Shown: positions 43,702 through 53,909, counted from the stretch's first letter. The stretch is DNA of 64,000 nt from Eisenbergiella tayi (GCF_001881565.1 NZ_MPDJ01000013.1:72084-136083); one strand, 5' to 3'. Numbers and translations: made by a program. Notes: generated by a model from the letters alone, not told the origin.

Positions 43702-44571
43702 ATGCAGAGCATACTTGACGCGATTAACGAATGGATAAAGGAAATCCTCATAGGAGCCATAAACGGTAATCTGTCAACTATGTTCGGGGACGTAAACGAG
43801 AAAGTCGGCACTATCGCCGCAGAGGTAGGGCAGACCCCGCAAGGGTGGAACGCAAATATATTCTCCATGATACAGACGCTTAGTGAGAATGTAATCGTAC
43901 CCATTGCGGGGCTTGTCATTACCTACGTCCTATGCTATGAGCTTATCAGCATGGTAACGGAAAAGAACAATATGCACGACGTTGACACTTCCATGTTCTT
44001 CAAGTGGGTGTTCAAGGCGTTTGTGGCAGTCTACCTTGTGACGCACACCTTTGACATCACTATGGCGGTGTTCGATATGGCGCAGCACGTTGTTTCCGGC
44101 GCGGCGGGGGTAATCGGCGGCAGCACAGAGATTGATGTTGCCGCCGCCCTTGCTTCCATGCAAAGCGGGCTTGACGCTATGGAAATCCCCGAACTGCTCT
44201 TACTTGTCATGGAAACAAGCCTTGTGAGCTTGTGCATGAAAATCATGTCCGTACTGATAACCGTTATCCTCTACGGCAGAATGATAGAAATTTACCTTTA
44301 CTGTTCGGTATCGCCTATCCCGTTCGCAACAATGACTAATCGGGAATGGGGACAGATAGGGAACAACTACCTAAAATCCCTGTTCGCGCTTGGCTTTCAA
44401 GGCTTCCTCATAATGATATGCGTCGGCATTTACGCGGTTTTGGTGAACAACATGATAATAGCGGACAACCTGCACAGCGCGATTTTTTCCCTTGCAGCCT
44501 ATACCGTTATCCTCTGTTTCTCCCTGTTCAAATCCGGCGCACTGGCGAAGTCGATTTTCTCCGCGCATTAG
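43702..44571 (+). CDS. VirB6/TrbL-like channel protein (CD1112 family)
   Basis: 289 aa polytopic membrane protein (about six helices from residue 60 on), inner-membrane channel of the type IV secretion system. Words such as WNANIFSMIQTLSENVIVPIAG and MTNREWGQIGNNYLKSLFALGFQGFLIM match the family. Twenty bases after Maff2. Confidence 0.9.
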   Translation: MQSILDAINEWIKEILIGAINGNLSTMFGDVNEKVGTIAAEVGQTPQGWNANIFSMIQTLSENVIVPIAGLVITYVLCYELISMVTEKNNMHDVDTSMFFKWVFKAFVAVYLVTHTFDITMAVFDMAQHVVSGAAGVIGGSTEIDVAAALASMQSGLDAMEIPELLLLVMETSLVSLCMKIMSVLITVILYGRMIEIYLYCSVSPIPFATMTNREWGQIGNNYLKSLFALGFQGFLIMICVGIYAVLVNNMIIADNLHSAIFSLAAYTVILCFSLFKSGALAKSIFSAH

Positions 44572-44573
44572 CG

Positions 44574-44710
44574 GCGTGTCAAGGGTAGGGTGGAGATTTT
44601 CAGAGCAAAGCGGCGAAAATACTACCCGACCTTGACGCGGGAAAACCCCATAGAATAGGGACGGGCAAAGGGCAGAAATTGACCTTTGCCTTGATTACCC
44701 CTATGGGAAC
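44574..44710 (+). ncRNA. structured spacer between virB6 and prgI
   Basis: GCGTGTCAAGG..GGT pairs imperfectly with ACCC..CCTTGACGC (44574-44591 with 44621-44638). A second nest follows: CCCATAG/CTATGGG around GGCAAAGG/CCTTTGCC. A terminator/attenuator or regulatory RNA is possible. The word GTCAAGGTAGG recurs at the 32.6-kb junction. Confidence 0.45.
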
Positions 44711-44748
44711 TTACAGCAGCAAAAAACCCAGAGAAAGGAGGTTTCCAC

Positions 44749-45150
44749 TTGGCGTATGTACCCGTACCCAAAGACTTATCCAAAGTCAAGACAAAAGTAG
44801 CTTTCAACCTTACCAAACGGCAGATTGTATGTTTTGCGGTAGCTCTCCTGTTAGGGCTTCCGCTTTTCTTTCTGCTCAAAGACAGCACAGGCACAAGCCT
44901 TGCGTCTATGGCTATGATTGCCGTCATGCTGCCCTGTTTCCTGTTCGCCATGTATGAAAAGCATGGACAGCCCCTTGAAGTGGTGGTGAAGAACATCATA
45001 CGGACGAAATTCATAGCCCCCAAAGAACGACCATACAGGACAGACAACTTTTATTCCGTCTTAGAACGGCAGAGAAAACTTGAAAAGGAGGTATCAGCGA
45101 TTGCAAAAGGAAACACGAAGAAACAGCGCGGCGGGAAGCGCAAAGCCTAA
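44749..45150 (+). CDS. PrgI-family conjugation protein
   Basis: 133 aa; TTG start with GAAAGGAGGT upstream. Two membrane helices after the basic N-terminus (VPKDLSKVKTKVAFNLTKRQIVCFAVALLLGLPLFFLL). PrgI is the small VirB3-like subunit that teams with VirB4. Overlaps the virB4 start by 50 bp. Confidence 0.88.
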   Translation: MAYVPVPKDLSKVKTKVAFNLTKRQIVCFAVALLLGLPLFFLLKDSTGTSLASMAMIAVMLPCFLFAMYEKHGQPLEVVVKNIIRTKFIAPKERPYRTDNFYSVLERQRKLEKEVSAIAKGNTKKQRGGKRKA

Positions 45151-47539
45151 CCCGCCCCGCAAGCTCACCCGCGCCGAGAAAAAGCAGATTGCGGAAATCA
45201 TCAGACAGGCAAAGGGCGACGGGAAAGCCCACACCGCACAGCAGACAATCCCCTATATCCAGATGTACCCGGACGGTATCTGCAAGGTTACGGGACGGAA
45301 ATACTCAAAGACCGTCGCCTTTGAAGATATTAACTATCAGCTTGCACAGGCAGACGACAAGACCGCCATTTTTGAGAACTGGTGCGACTTCCTCAACTAC
45401 TTTGACGCTTCCGTTTCGGTGCAGCTCTCTTTCATCAATCAGGGGACGCAGCGGGGCGAAGCGGAAAAGGCGGTCAATATCCCGGCACAGGAGGACGCTT
45501 TCAACTCTATCCGCACAGAATACCGGAATATGCTGAAAAACCAGCTTGCAAAGGGAAACAACGGGCTTGTCAAAGCAAAATATATCACCTTTGCCATTGA
45601 AGCCGACAGTCTGGGCGCGGCGAAATCCCGCCTTGCCCGTATCGAAACGGACGTACTCAACAACTTTAAGCTCTTGGGCGTGTCTGCCCGCCCCATGACA
45701 GGCTATGAACGCCTTAAAATGCTGCATGGCATTTTCCACCCGGAGGGCGGGCAGTTTGCCTTTGATTTTTCATGGCTTGCCCCGTCCGGGCTTTCCACAA
45801 AGGACTTTATCGCCCCATCCTCTTTCCGTTTTGGCGAGGGGCGTTATTTCCGCATGGGGCGCAAAATCGGCGCGGTTTCATTCCTTGAAATCCTTGCGCC
45901 GGAATTAAACGACCGTATCTTATCGGATATTCTGGACTTGGAAACGGGCGTTATCGTCAATCTGCATATCCACAGTATCGACCAGACCGAAGCCATAAAG
46001 ACAATCAAGCGGAAAATCACCGACCTTGACAAAATGAAAATCGAGGAACAGAAAAAAGCGGTACGCAGCGGCTACGACATGGATATAATCCCGTCCGACC
46101 TTGCCACGTTCGGCAGCGAAGCGAAGAACCTCTTACAGGACTTGCAGAGCCGGAATGAAAGAATGTTCCTCTTGACGTTCCTTGTGGTGAACATGGCGGA
46201 CACGAAGCGGAAACTGGAAAATGACGTATTCGCGGCGGCGGGCATTGCACAGAAGAACAACTGCGCCTTGACCCGCCTTGACTACCAACAGGAAGCGGGG
46301 CTTATGTCCTCTGTACCGCTTGGGGAGAACCTTATCCCCATTCAAAGAGGGCTTACCACGTCAAGCACCGCTATCTTTATCCCCTTTATCACACAGGAGC
46401 TTTTCCAGACGGGCGCGGCTTTGTACTACGGCTTAAACGCCCTGTCTAACAACATGATACTCTGCGACCGCAAGCAGCTAAAGAACCCCAACGGCTTAAT
46501 CTTGGGTACGCCGGGAAGCGGGAAATCCTTTGCCGCCAAACGGGAAATGACAAACGCTTTCCTCATTACCGACGACGACATAATTATCTGCGACCCGGAA
46601 GCAGAGTATTTTTCCCTTGTGCAGCGGCTTGACGGGCAAGTGATACGGTTATCGCCTACGGGCAAGGGCATTGACGGGAAGCCCCAGTATGTGAACCCTA
46701 TGGATATTAACCTCAACTATTCCGAGGACGACAGCCCCCTTGCGCTGAAATCCGACTTTATCCTCTCCCTCTGCGAGCTTGTAATCGGCGGCAAGGAGGG
46801 CTTGCAGCCCGTCGATAAGACCGTCATTGACCGCGCCGTTAGGAACGTGTACCGCCCTTTCCTTGCAGACCCCGACCCGGAGAAAATGCCTATCTTGGGC
46901 GACCTCTACGACGAGCTTTTGAAGCAGCCGGAGCCGGAAGCGGCGCGTATCGCGGCGGCATTGGAGCTTTACGTTTCCGGCAGCTTGAACGTCTTTAACC
47001 ACCGTACCAACGTGGAACTTTCTAACCGCCTTGTCTGCTTTGACATCAAGCAGCTTGGGAAGCAGCTCAAAAAGTTAGGTATGCTCATTGTGCAGGACCA
47101 GGTATGGAACCGCGTCACCGTCAACCGGGCAGAAAGGAAATCCACCCGGTATTTTATGGACGAATTTCATCTTCTCTTGAAAGAGGAACAGACCGCCGCC
47201 TATTCCGTTGAAATCTGGAAGCGTTTCAGAAAATGGGGCGGCATACCCACAGCCATTACGCAGAACGTCAAGGATTTGCTTGCTTCCCGCGAAGTGGAGA
47301 ATATCTTTGAAAACTCTGATTTTGTCCTCATGCTCAATCAGGCGGCGGGCGACCGGGCTATCCTTGCAAAGCAGCTCAACATCTCCCCGCAGCAGATGAA
47401 GTATGTCACCCACACCGAAGCGGGCGAGGGGCTTATCTTCTACGGGAACGTGGTGCTGCCCTTTGTAGACCGCTTCCCGAAAGACACCGAGCTTTACCGG
47501 GTAATGACGACGAAGCCGGAGGAAGTGGGCGAAGCATGA
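45101..47539 (+). CDS. VirB4-type conjugation ATPase (CD1110 family)
   Basis: 812 aa from TTG 45101 (AAAGGAGGT 9 bases upstream; an earlier in-frame TTG at 45080 is inside that site). Walker A LGTPGSGKSFAAKRE near residue 475, Walker B RYFMDEFHLLLK. It drives assembly and operation of the conjugative secretion channel. Overlaps the methylase by 4 bp. Confidence 0.94.
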   Translation: MQKETRRNSAAGSAKPNPPRKLTRAEKKQIAEIIRQAKGDGKAHTAQQTIPYIQMYPDGICKVTGRKYSKTVAFEDINYQLAQADDKTAIFENWCDFLNYFDASVSVQLSFINQGTQRGEAEKAVNIPAQEDAFNSIRTEYRNMLKNQLAKGNNGLVKAKYITFAIEADSLGAAKSRLARIETDVLNNFKLLGVSARPMTGYERLKMLHGIFHPEGGQFAFDFSWLAPSGLSTKDFIAPSSFRFGEGRYFRMGRKIGAVSFLEILAPELNDRILSDILDLETGVIVNLHIHSIDQTEAIKTIKRKITDLDKMKIEEQKKAVRSGYDMDIIPSDLATFGSEAKNLLQDLQSRNERMFLLTFLVVNMADTKRKLENDVFAAAGIAQKNNCALTRLDYQQEAGLMSSVPLGENLIPIQRGLTTSSTAIFIPFITQELFQTGAALYYGLNALSNNMILCDRKQLKNPNGLILGTPGSGKSFAAKREMTNAFLITDDDIIICDPEAEYFSLVQRLDGQVIRLSPTGKGIDGKPQYVNPMDINLNYSEDDSPLALKSDFILSLCELVIGGKEGLQPVDKTVIDRAVRNVYRPFLADPDPEKMPILGDLYDELLKQPEPEAARIAAALELYVSGSLNVFNHRTNVELSNRLVCFDIKQLGKQLKKLGMLIVQDQVWNRVTVNRAERKSTRYFMDEFHLLLKEEQTAAYSVEIWKRFRKWGGIPTAITQNVKDLLASREVENIFENSDFVLMLNQAAGDRAILAKQLNISPQQMKYVTHTEAGEGLIFYGNVVLPFVDRFPKDTELYRVMTTKPEEVGEA

Positions 47540-48495
47540 CAAAATTAAGGACAGACACCATTATCAACCGGGACGCGCTCTATGCCTTGCGGGAGCTTCC
47601 AGAGGAAAGCGTACACTGTTGCGTCACAAGCCCGCCCTACTATGCGCTTAGGGATTACGGGCTTGATATGCAGATTGGGCGGGAGGACACGCCGGAGCAG
47701 TACATTGACAGGCTGACCGAGGTTTTCCGCGAACTGCGCCGGGTACTGCGTTCTGACGGTACGCTCTGGCTGAATATCGCGGACACCTACTGCGGCACAG
47801 GAAATAAAGGCTACCATGCAGACCCGAAGAACCCGAAAGGGAGAAACGGACAGCAGATTGCAAGAAACAACCGCGTTTCCGGCTGCAAACAAAAGGACTT
47901 AATCGGTATTCCCTGGCTTTTAGCTTTTGCCCTACGCGCTGACGGGTGGTATTTAAGGAGCGACATTATCTGGCAGAAAGAAAACCCCATGCCGGAGAGC
48001 GTGAAAGACCGCCCTACCCGCTGCTATGAACATATCTTTCTGCTTACGAAGTCAAAGAAGTATTTTTATGACGCAGCCGCCATAGCCGAGCCGTTAGCCC
48101 CCACAACGGCGGCGCGGTACCGCACCGGGCGCAGCGCGGGACAGAAATATGCGGACGAAGTACCCGGACAGGGGAACGTACAGGGGCTTAACCGGGCGCG
48201 AAGCGGCAGCTACTACGACGAAGCCCTCATGCCGACCATGCGGAACAGGCGGGACGTGTGGCTTATCAATACCGTTCCCTACAAGGGCGGGCATTTCGCC
48301 GCGTTCCCGCCAAAACTTGCCGAAACCTGTATCAAGGCGGGCTGTCCGAAAGGCGGCGTTGTGCTTGACCCCTTTTTCGGCAGCGGCACGACGGGGGCAG
48401 CCGCAAAGCAGCTTGACAGGCATTATATAGGCATTGAGATAAACGCCGAGTATTGCGCCCTTGCAAGGGCGCGGATTGGAGGGACAGACACATAA
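47536..48495 (+). CDS. site-specific DNA methyltransferase (N4-cytosine/N6-adenine)
   Basis: 319 aa beta-class methylase: motif IV TSPPYYALRDYG near residue 30 and motif I DPFFGSGTTGAAAKQ near 285, the target-recognition region between (about 110-240). Solitary, no restriction enzyme beside it, embedded in the transfer operon with 4-bp overlap. It probably marks ICE DNA against host restriction, complementing the ArdA domain. Confidence 0.9.
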   Translation: MTKLRTDTIINRDALYALRELPEESVHCCVTSPPYYALRDYGLDMQIGREDTPEQYIDRLTEVFRELRRVLRSDGTLWLNIADTYCGTGNKGYHADPKNPKGRNGQQIARNNRVSGCKQKDLIGIPWLLAFALRADGWYLRSDIIWQKENPMPESVKDRPTRCYEHIFLLTKSKKYFYDAAAIAEPLAPTTAARYRTGRSAGQKYADEVPGQGNVQGLNRARSGSYYDEALMPTMRNRRDVWLINTVPYKGGHFAAFPPKLAETCIKAGCPKGGVVLDPFFGSGTTGAAAKQLDRHYIGIEINAEYCALARARIGGTDT

Positions 48496-48530
48496 AACAA
48501 TATAAGGCGCGTGAAAAAGTCACGCAGAAA

Positions 48531-50600
48531 ATGACCCGCGAGGGGGCTGTCGAGGTAAACGCCGCTACCGGGAAAAAGAAACGTATCAGCAAGCGGATAA
48601 GGGACGCGGACTTTGCAAAGACCGAAGCCCCACCGCAGCCGGAACAGGCAGCGCAGCCCCTACCGGGCGGCGCAACTTCCCCGCCCTTAACCGACACGCC
48701 GCCGCTTCCCCATGCGCCGGGGGCAGAACGGGAACAGGACACCGCAGCAGCCGAGCGCGTCTTGGAACGTATCGACGGGGCGCGTACCAGAAAGGCGAGC
48801 AAAAAGGCGGCGAGGAAAGCACAGGCAGAAGCCACAGCAAAAGAAAAATCTTCCCGCTTGCAGTTTACCGACGAGGAACGGGCAACGCCGGAGCTTGAAA
48901 GGTATATCCGAAAATCGGACAAAGCAGCCGACCGTCTGGACGCGGCAAAGGCGGCTATCCCCAAAGAAAAGAAACTTGTACGGGAGCGCACCTTTGATGA
49001 AGCCACCGGGAAAGGCAAGACCCGCCTACATTTTGAGGAACAGGAAAAGCCCATAGGAAAGAATAAGCCCCACAATAACCCGCTATCCCGCCCCGCACAG
49101 GAAGCGGGTATTTTCGTCCACAACAAGATACATTCCGTTGAAAAGGACAATTCCGGCGTTGAGGGGGCGCACAAATCCGAAGAACTGGCAGAGCGCGGCG
49201 CAAAGTACGGGGCGCGGAAAGTCAAGGAGGGCTACCACAGCCACAAGCTCAAACCCTACCGGGCGGCGGCAAAGGCAGAGAAAGCGGCGTTCAAGGCGAA
49301 TGTGGATTTCCAGTACCATAAAGCCCTGCATGACAATCCGCAGATTGCGGGCAATCCCCTTTCCCGCTTCATGCAGAAGCAGCAAATCAAGCGGCAGTAT
49401 GCAAAGTCGGCAAGGAAAGGCGGCGCAAAAACGGCGCAGAAAGCCGCAGAGAACACCCGCAAGGCGGCAAAAAAGACCGCCGAGGAAACAAAAAAGGCAA
49501 TCGCTTTTGTAGGGCGGCACCCGGCGGGCGTATGTATCGCCGTTGCCGCGCTGCTCTTATTCATCATGGTATCGGCGGGGCTTTCCTCTTGCGGTTCCAT
49601 GTTCTCCGGCTTGATGAACGGCATACTTGGGACTTCCTACACGTCGGAGGACAGCGACCTTGTGGCGACGGAGAACAATTACGCCGCAAAGGAAAACGAG
49701 CTTCAGCAGCAGATTGACAATATCGAAAGCACCCACCCCGGCTATGACGAATACCGCTATGACCTTGACAGTATCGGGCATAACCCCCATGAGTTAGCGT
49801 CCTACCTCACCGCCCTTTTGCAGACCTACACCCCGCAGAGCGCACAGGCAGAGCTAAATCGCGTCTTTGCCATGCAGTACACTTTGACGCTGACAGAAGA
49901 AACGGAAATCCGCTACCGCACAGAAACAAGCACAGACCCGGAAACAGGGGAAACGACCACCGAGGAAGTACCCTACGAGTACCATATCCTCAACGTGAAG
50001 CTGACGAACAAGCCCATTTCCGAGATTGCGGAGGAACTTCTAACGCCACAGCAGCTTGAAATGTACCGCGTCTATCTGGAAACAAGCGGAAACAAACCGC
50101 TGATTTTCGGCGGCGGCTCCCCCGATATGGGCGCGTCCGAGGATTTAAGCGGCGTACAGCTTGTAAACGGCACACGCCCCGGCAACACCGCCGTTGTAGA
50201 CCTTGCGAAGCGGCAAGTCGGCAACGTGGGCGGGCGACCCTTTTGGAGCTGGTACGGATTTAACAGCCGCGTGGAATGGTGCGCCTGTTTCGTTTCATGG
50301 TGCTACAATCAAGCCGGAAAGAGCGAGCCGCGCTTTGCCGGGTGCCAGTCACAGGGCGTACCCTGGTTCCAGTCACGCGGGCAATGGGGCGCGAGGGGCT
50401 ATGAGAATATCGCCCCCGGCGACGCTATCTTTTTCGACTGGGACGGGGACGGGAGCGCAGACCATGTGGGGCTTGTTATCGGAACGGACGGGGAGCGCGT
50501 CTATACCGTCGAGGGCAATTCCGGCGACGCCTGCAAGATAAAGAGCTACCCCGTCAATTACTCCTGTATCAAGGGCTACGGCTTAATGAATTGGAACTGA
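48531..50600 (+). CDS. CD1108-type conjugation protein with CHAP hydrolase domain
   Basis: About 689 aa. The start is uncertain: ATG 48531 has no good ribosome site and the similar-looking KAREKVTQK segment lies upstream, so a TTG at 48453 inside the methylase gene is possible. Long basic N-terminus (1-330), one membrane helix (AVCIAVAALLLFIMVS-like), then a coiled region and a C-terminal CHAP amidase domain with the catalytic Cys in VEWCACFVSWC and His in SADHVGLVIG. It likely opens peptidoglycan for the channel. Confidence 0.85.
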   Translation: MTREGAVEVNAATGKKKRISKRIRDADFAKTEAPPQPEQAAQPLPGGATSPPLTDTPPLPHAPGAEREQDTAAAERVLERIDGARTRKASKKAARKAQAEATAKEKSSRLQFTDEERATPELERYIRKSDKAADRLDAAKAAIPKEKKLVRERTFDEATGKGKTRLHFEEQEKPIGKNKPHNNPLSRPAQEAGIFVHNKIHSVEKDNSGVEGAHKSEELAERGAKYGARKVKEGYHSHKLKPYRAAAKAEKAAFKANVDFQYHKALHDNPQIAGNPLSRFMQKQQIKRQYAKSARKGGAKTAQKAAENTRKAAKKTAEETKKAIAFVGRHPAGVCIAVAALLLFIMVSAGLSSCGSMFSGLMNGILGTSYTSEDSDLVATENNYAAKENELQQQIDNIESTHPGYDEYRYDLDSIGHNPHELASYLTALLQTYTPQSAQAELNRVFAMQYTLTLTEETEIRYRTETSTDPETGETTTEEVPYEYHILNVKLTNKPISEIAEELLTPQQLEMYRVYLETSGNKPLIFGGGSPDMGASEDLSGVQLVNGTRPGNTAVVDLAKRQVGNVGGRPFWSWYGFNSRVEWCACFVSWCYNQAGKSEPRFAGCQSQGVPWFQSRGQWGARGYENIAPGDAIFFDWDGDGSADHVGLVIGTDGERVYTVEGNSGDACKIKSYPVNYSCIKGYGLMNWN

Positions 50601-50638
50601 CAACAAAAAAATGAAAATCTGAAAGGAGAAATTTATTG

Positions 50639-50917
50639 ATGGCTATGAACAAAATTGAACGTATCGACAAAGAGATTGCAAAGACCCGCGAGAAAATCAC
50701 CGAGTACCAGAACAGATTAAGGGGGCTTGAAGCGCAGAAAACCGAAGCGGAAAACCTGCAAATCGTACAGCTTGTGCGCTCCATGCGCCTTTCCCCGCAT
50801 GAGCTTTCCGCTATGCTTTCCGGGGGCGGTATTCCGGGTATGGAAGCCGCGCCGGGCTACCCCGCAGAACCCGCAGACCATGACACCGAAGAAATGGAGG
50901 ACACCGAGAATGAATAA
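50639..50917 (+). CDS. DUF4315-like coiled-coil protein
   Basis: 92 aa, ATG 50639 with GAAAGGAG upstream. N-terminal coiled coil IDKEIAKTREKITEYQNRLRGLEAQKTEAENL and LSPHELSAML, typical for DUF4315. Overlaps the next gene by 8 bp. Confidence 0.82.
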   Translation: MAMNKIERIDKEIAKTREKITEYQNRLRGLEAQKTEAENLQIVQLVRSMRLSPHELSAMLSGGGIPGMEAAPGYPAEPADHDTEEMEDTENE

Positions 50918-51611
50918 GAAAATCCTTAGAACCTTGACCGCACTTTGCGCCGCCCTTGTACTTATGGGCGGCTTTTCCGTCACCGCTTTTGCACAGACCC
51001 CGGAGGGAGAGGACGACACCAACGACAGCGGCGTTGTCTACGAGGAACCCCAAAAGGAAGAACCCCTTACCCCGGACGGGAACGCGACCCTTGTAGACGA
51101 TTTCGGCGGCAACAAGCAGCTTATCACCGTAACGACCAAAAACGGCAATTACTTTTATATCCTCATTGACCGGGACGACGAGGGCGAGGACACCGTACAT
51201 TTCCTTAATCAAGTGGACGAAGCCGACCTCTTAGCACTTATGGAGGACGGAAGCACCGAAGCAGCCCCGCCCGCCGTTTGCAGTTGCACCGATAAATGCG
51301 AAGCCGGAAAGGTAAATGTGAGCTGCCCTGTCTGCAAGGACAACATGACCGCTTGCAGCGGCAAGGAAGCGGAGCCGGAAACCGAGAAACCAACAGAGCA
51401 GCCCAAAGAGAAAGGCAATACAGGCGGGCTTGTGCTTTTCCTTGTCGTGGCACTTCTTGGCGGCGGGGGCGCGTTCTATTATTTTAAGTTTATGAAGCCA
51501 AAGCAGAACGTCAAGGGCGACACCGACCTTGAAGATTTCGATTTTGACGATTACGACGAGGACGAGGGGGACGGGCTTTCTGATGAAGAACAGGAGGACG
51601 AGGAAGCATGA
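50910..51611 (+). CDS. DUF4366-like surface protein
   Basis: 233 aa, start ATG 50910 overlapping the preceding stop. Signal peptide (MNKKILRTLTALCAAL.., cleavage after AFAQ), an extracellular domain (GGNKQLITVTTKNGNYFYILIDRDDEGEDTVHFLN), a Cys cluster (CSCTDKCEAG.. CPVCKDNMTAC), one C-terminal membrane helix and an acidic tail. Membrane-anchored component of the transfer apparatus. Confidence 0.85.
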   Translation: MNKKILRTLTALCAALVLMGGFSVTAFAQTPEGEDDTNDSGVVYEEPQKEEPLTPDGNATLVDDFGGNKQLITVTTKNGNYFYILIDRDDEGEDTVHFLNQVDEADLLALMEDGSTEAAPPAVCSCTDKCEAGKVNVSCPVCKDNMTACSGKEAEPETEKPTEQPKEKGNTGGLVLFLVVALLGGGGAFYYFKFMKPKQNVKGDTDLEDFDFDDYDEDEGDGLSDEEQEDEEA

Positions 51612-51796
51612 CGCTTTTCACCGAAAACCCTTTAGAAAAAATGATGGTACAAAGACCCACCGGGCGGCGTGACAGTGCGCCGCCCGTTCCAAAATCCCCG
51701 GCGTGTATGCGTTGCCCTTATAAGGCGCAATCCCCCTGTATCGGCTATTGTCTGAAACAGGCACAGGAGAAGAAGCACACCGCGCCGGAACGCTGA
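51608..51796 (+). CDS. 62-aa Cys-containing ICE protein
   Basis: ATG overlaps the upstream stop (ATGA). Contains CMRCPYKAQSPCIGYCLKQA, a four-Cys cluster that could bind zinc or an Fe-S cluster. Present between DUF4366 and topoisomerase genes; unknown function. Confidence 0.65.
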   Translation: MTLFTENPLEKMMVQRPTGRRDSAPPVPKSPACMRCPYKAQSPCIGYCLKQAQEKKHTAPER

Positions 51797-51811
51797 AAGG
51801 AGGATTTTTTC

Positions 51812-53902
51812 ATGGCATTTAGACTTGTGATTGCAGAAAAGCCGAGCATGGCGCAGACTATCGCCGCCGCGCTTGGCATTAAGGGGAAACAGGACGGGTA
51901 TATCGAGGGCGGCGGCTACCTCATTTCATGGTGCGTCGGGCATTTGGTACAGCTTGCGGAAGCTGCCGCCTACGGGGAGCAATATAAAAAATGGAGTTTT
52001 GACAGCTTACCCATTCTGCCGGAGGAATGGCAGTACGCCGTTGACCCGGACAAGGGGAAGCAATTCAAAACCATTAAAGAGCTTATGCACCGCGCCGACG
52101 TTTCCGAAGTGGTAAATGCGTGTGACGCGGGGCGCGAGGGTGAATTGATTTTCCGCTTTGTCTACGAAGTGGCGGGCTGCAAGAAGCCCATGCGCCGCTT
52201 GTGGATTTCTTCAATGGAGGACGGGGCGATTAAGGCGGGCTTTGCTTCCCTCAAAGACGGGCGGGACTATGGCGCGCTCTTTGCGTCCGCCCTCTGCCGC
52301 GCAAAGGCTGACTGGCTTATCGGCATTAACGCCACCCGGCTTTTCTCCTGCCTGTATGGAAAGACCTTGAACGTGGGGCGCGTCCAGACCCCGACCTTAA
52401 AAATGCTCACCGACCGGGACGCGGCTATCTCCCATTTCCAGAAAGAAAAATATTATCATGTTCGCCTTGATTTATCCGGCGCGGACGCGGCAAGCGAAAG
52501 GATTTCGGACAAGGCAGAAGCCGACGCGCTGAAAGGGGCTTGCGAAGCGGGAAAGGCGGTATGCGTTTCCCTTACCAGAGAGAAGAAAACCGCAGCCCCG
52601 CCAAAGCTCTTTGACCTTACCTCTTTGCAGCGGGAAACGAACCGCATTTTCGGTTACACCGCAAAGCAGACCCTTGACCTTGCACAATCCCTTTATGAAA
52701 AGCGGCTCCTTACTTATCCGAGGACGGACAGCAGCTTTCTTACTGACGACATGGGCGGCACCGCAGCGGACATTATCGCGCTGCTTTGCGAAAAGCTCCC
52801 CTTTATGGCGGGCGCGGACTTCACGCCGGAGATTGCAAAGGTATTAGACAGCAAGAAAGTATCAGACCACCACGCAATCATTCCCACTATGGAGCTTGCA
52901 AAGGCTGACCCGGACGCGCTGCCGGAAAGCGAGAAGAATATCCTTACCCTTGCGGGGGCGCGTCTGCTTTTTGCCACCGCCGAGCCGCATATTTATGAAG
53001 CGGTTACGGCGGTTTTCTCATGCGCCGGGACAGACTTCACCGCAAGGGGAAAGACCGTACTTGCGGAGGGTTGGAAAGAGCTTGAACGCAGATACCGGGC
53101 GACGCTGAAAGATAAGCCCGAAGCAGAGGACGGGGAAAATGAGGGCGTGACGCTGCCGGAGCTTTCCGAGGGACAGAACTTTCCTAACCCCGCCGCAAAA
53201 GTAACGGAGCATACCACAACGCCGCCGAAGCCCCACAGCGAAGCGTCGCTTCTCTCTGCTATGGAGCGAGCCGGGAACGGGGACACCGACCCGGACGCGG
53301 AACGCCGGGGGCTTGGCACTCCCGCCACCCGCGCCGCCGTCATTGAAAAACTGGTAAAGGGCGGCTTTGCAGAGCGCAAGGGGAAGCAGCTTATCCCCAC
53401 GCAGAACGGAGCCGCCCTTATATCAGTCTTGCCGGATATGCTCACTTCCCCGCAGCTTACCGCAGAATGGGAAAACAATCTGACGCAGATAGCAAAGGGA
53501 GCCGCAGACCCCGGCGAATTTCTGTCCGGCATTGAAGCTATGGCGCGGGAGCTTGTGCAGACACACGCCGCAGCACTGGACGGGAAAAAGGATTTGTTCC
53601 GGGAGGAAAAGCCCTCTGTCGGCAAATGCCCCCGTTGCGGTTCCCCCGTCCATGAGGGGAAGAAAAACTATTATTGCAGCAACAAAGAATGTGCCTTTGT
53701 CATGTGGAAGAATGACCGCTTTTTCGAGGAACGCAAGACCGCTTTTTCCGCGAAGATTGCCGCCGCGCTCCTTAAATCCGGCAAAGTGAATGTGAAGAAG
53801 CTCTATTCCCCGAAAACAGGCAAGACCTATGACGGAACTATCGTTCTGGCTGACACTGGCGGGAAATACGTCAACTACCGTATCGAAGTACAGAAGAACT
53901 AA
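51812..53902 (+). CDS. DNA topoisomerase III (type IA), ICE-encoded
   Basis: 696 aa, full length. TOPRIM at the N-terminus (LVIAEKPSMAQTIAAALG; DAGREGELIFR), active-site Tyr in RLLTYPRTDSSFL (about residue 306), GLGTPATRAAVIEKL block and a C-terminal zinc ribbon CPRCGSPVHEGKKNYYC. It untangles the transferred strand. The ICE-1 homologue is truncated to the C-terminal third. Confidence 0.95.
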   Translation: MAFRLVIAEKPSMAQTIAAALGIKGKQDGYIEGGGYLISWCVGHLVQLAEAAAYGEQYKKWSFDSLPILPEEWQYAVDPDKGKQFKTIKELMHRADVSEVVNACDAGREGELIFRFVYEVAGCKKPMRRLWISSMEDGAIKAGFASLKDGRDYGALFASALCRAKADWLIGINATRLFSCLYGKTLNVGRVQTPTLKMLTDRDAAISHFQKEKYYHVRLDLSGADAASERISDKAEADALKGACEAGKAVCVSLTREKKTAAPPKLFDLTSLQRETNRIFGYTAKQTLDLAQSLYEKRLLTYPRTDSSFLTDDMGGTAADIIALLCEKLPFMAGADFTPEIAKVLDSKKVSDHHAIIPTMELAKADPDALPESEKNILTLAGARLLFATAEPHIYEAVTAVFSCAGTDFTARGKTVLAEGWKELERRYRATLKDKPEAEDGENEGVTLPELSEGQNFPNPAAKVTEHTTTPPKPHSEASLLSAMERAGNGDTDPDAERRGLGTPATRAAVIEKLVKGGFAERKGKQLIPTQNGAALISVLPDMLTSPQLTAEWENNLTQIAKGAADPGEFLSGIEAMARELVQTHAAALDGKKDLFREEKPSVGKCPRCGSPVHEGKKNYYCSNKECAFVMWKNDRFFEERKTAFSAKIAAALLKSGKVNVKKLYSPKTGKTYDGTIVLADTGGKYVNYRIEVQKN

Positions 53903-53909
53903 AAACTTG

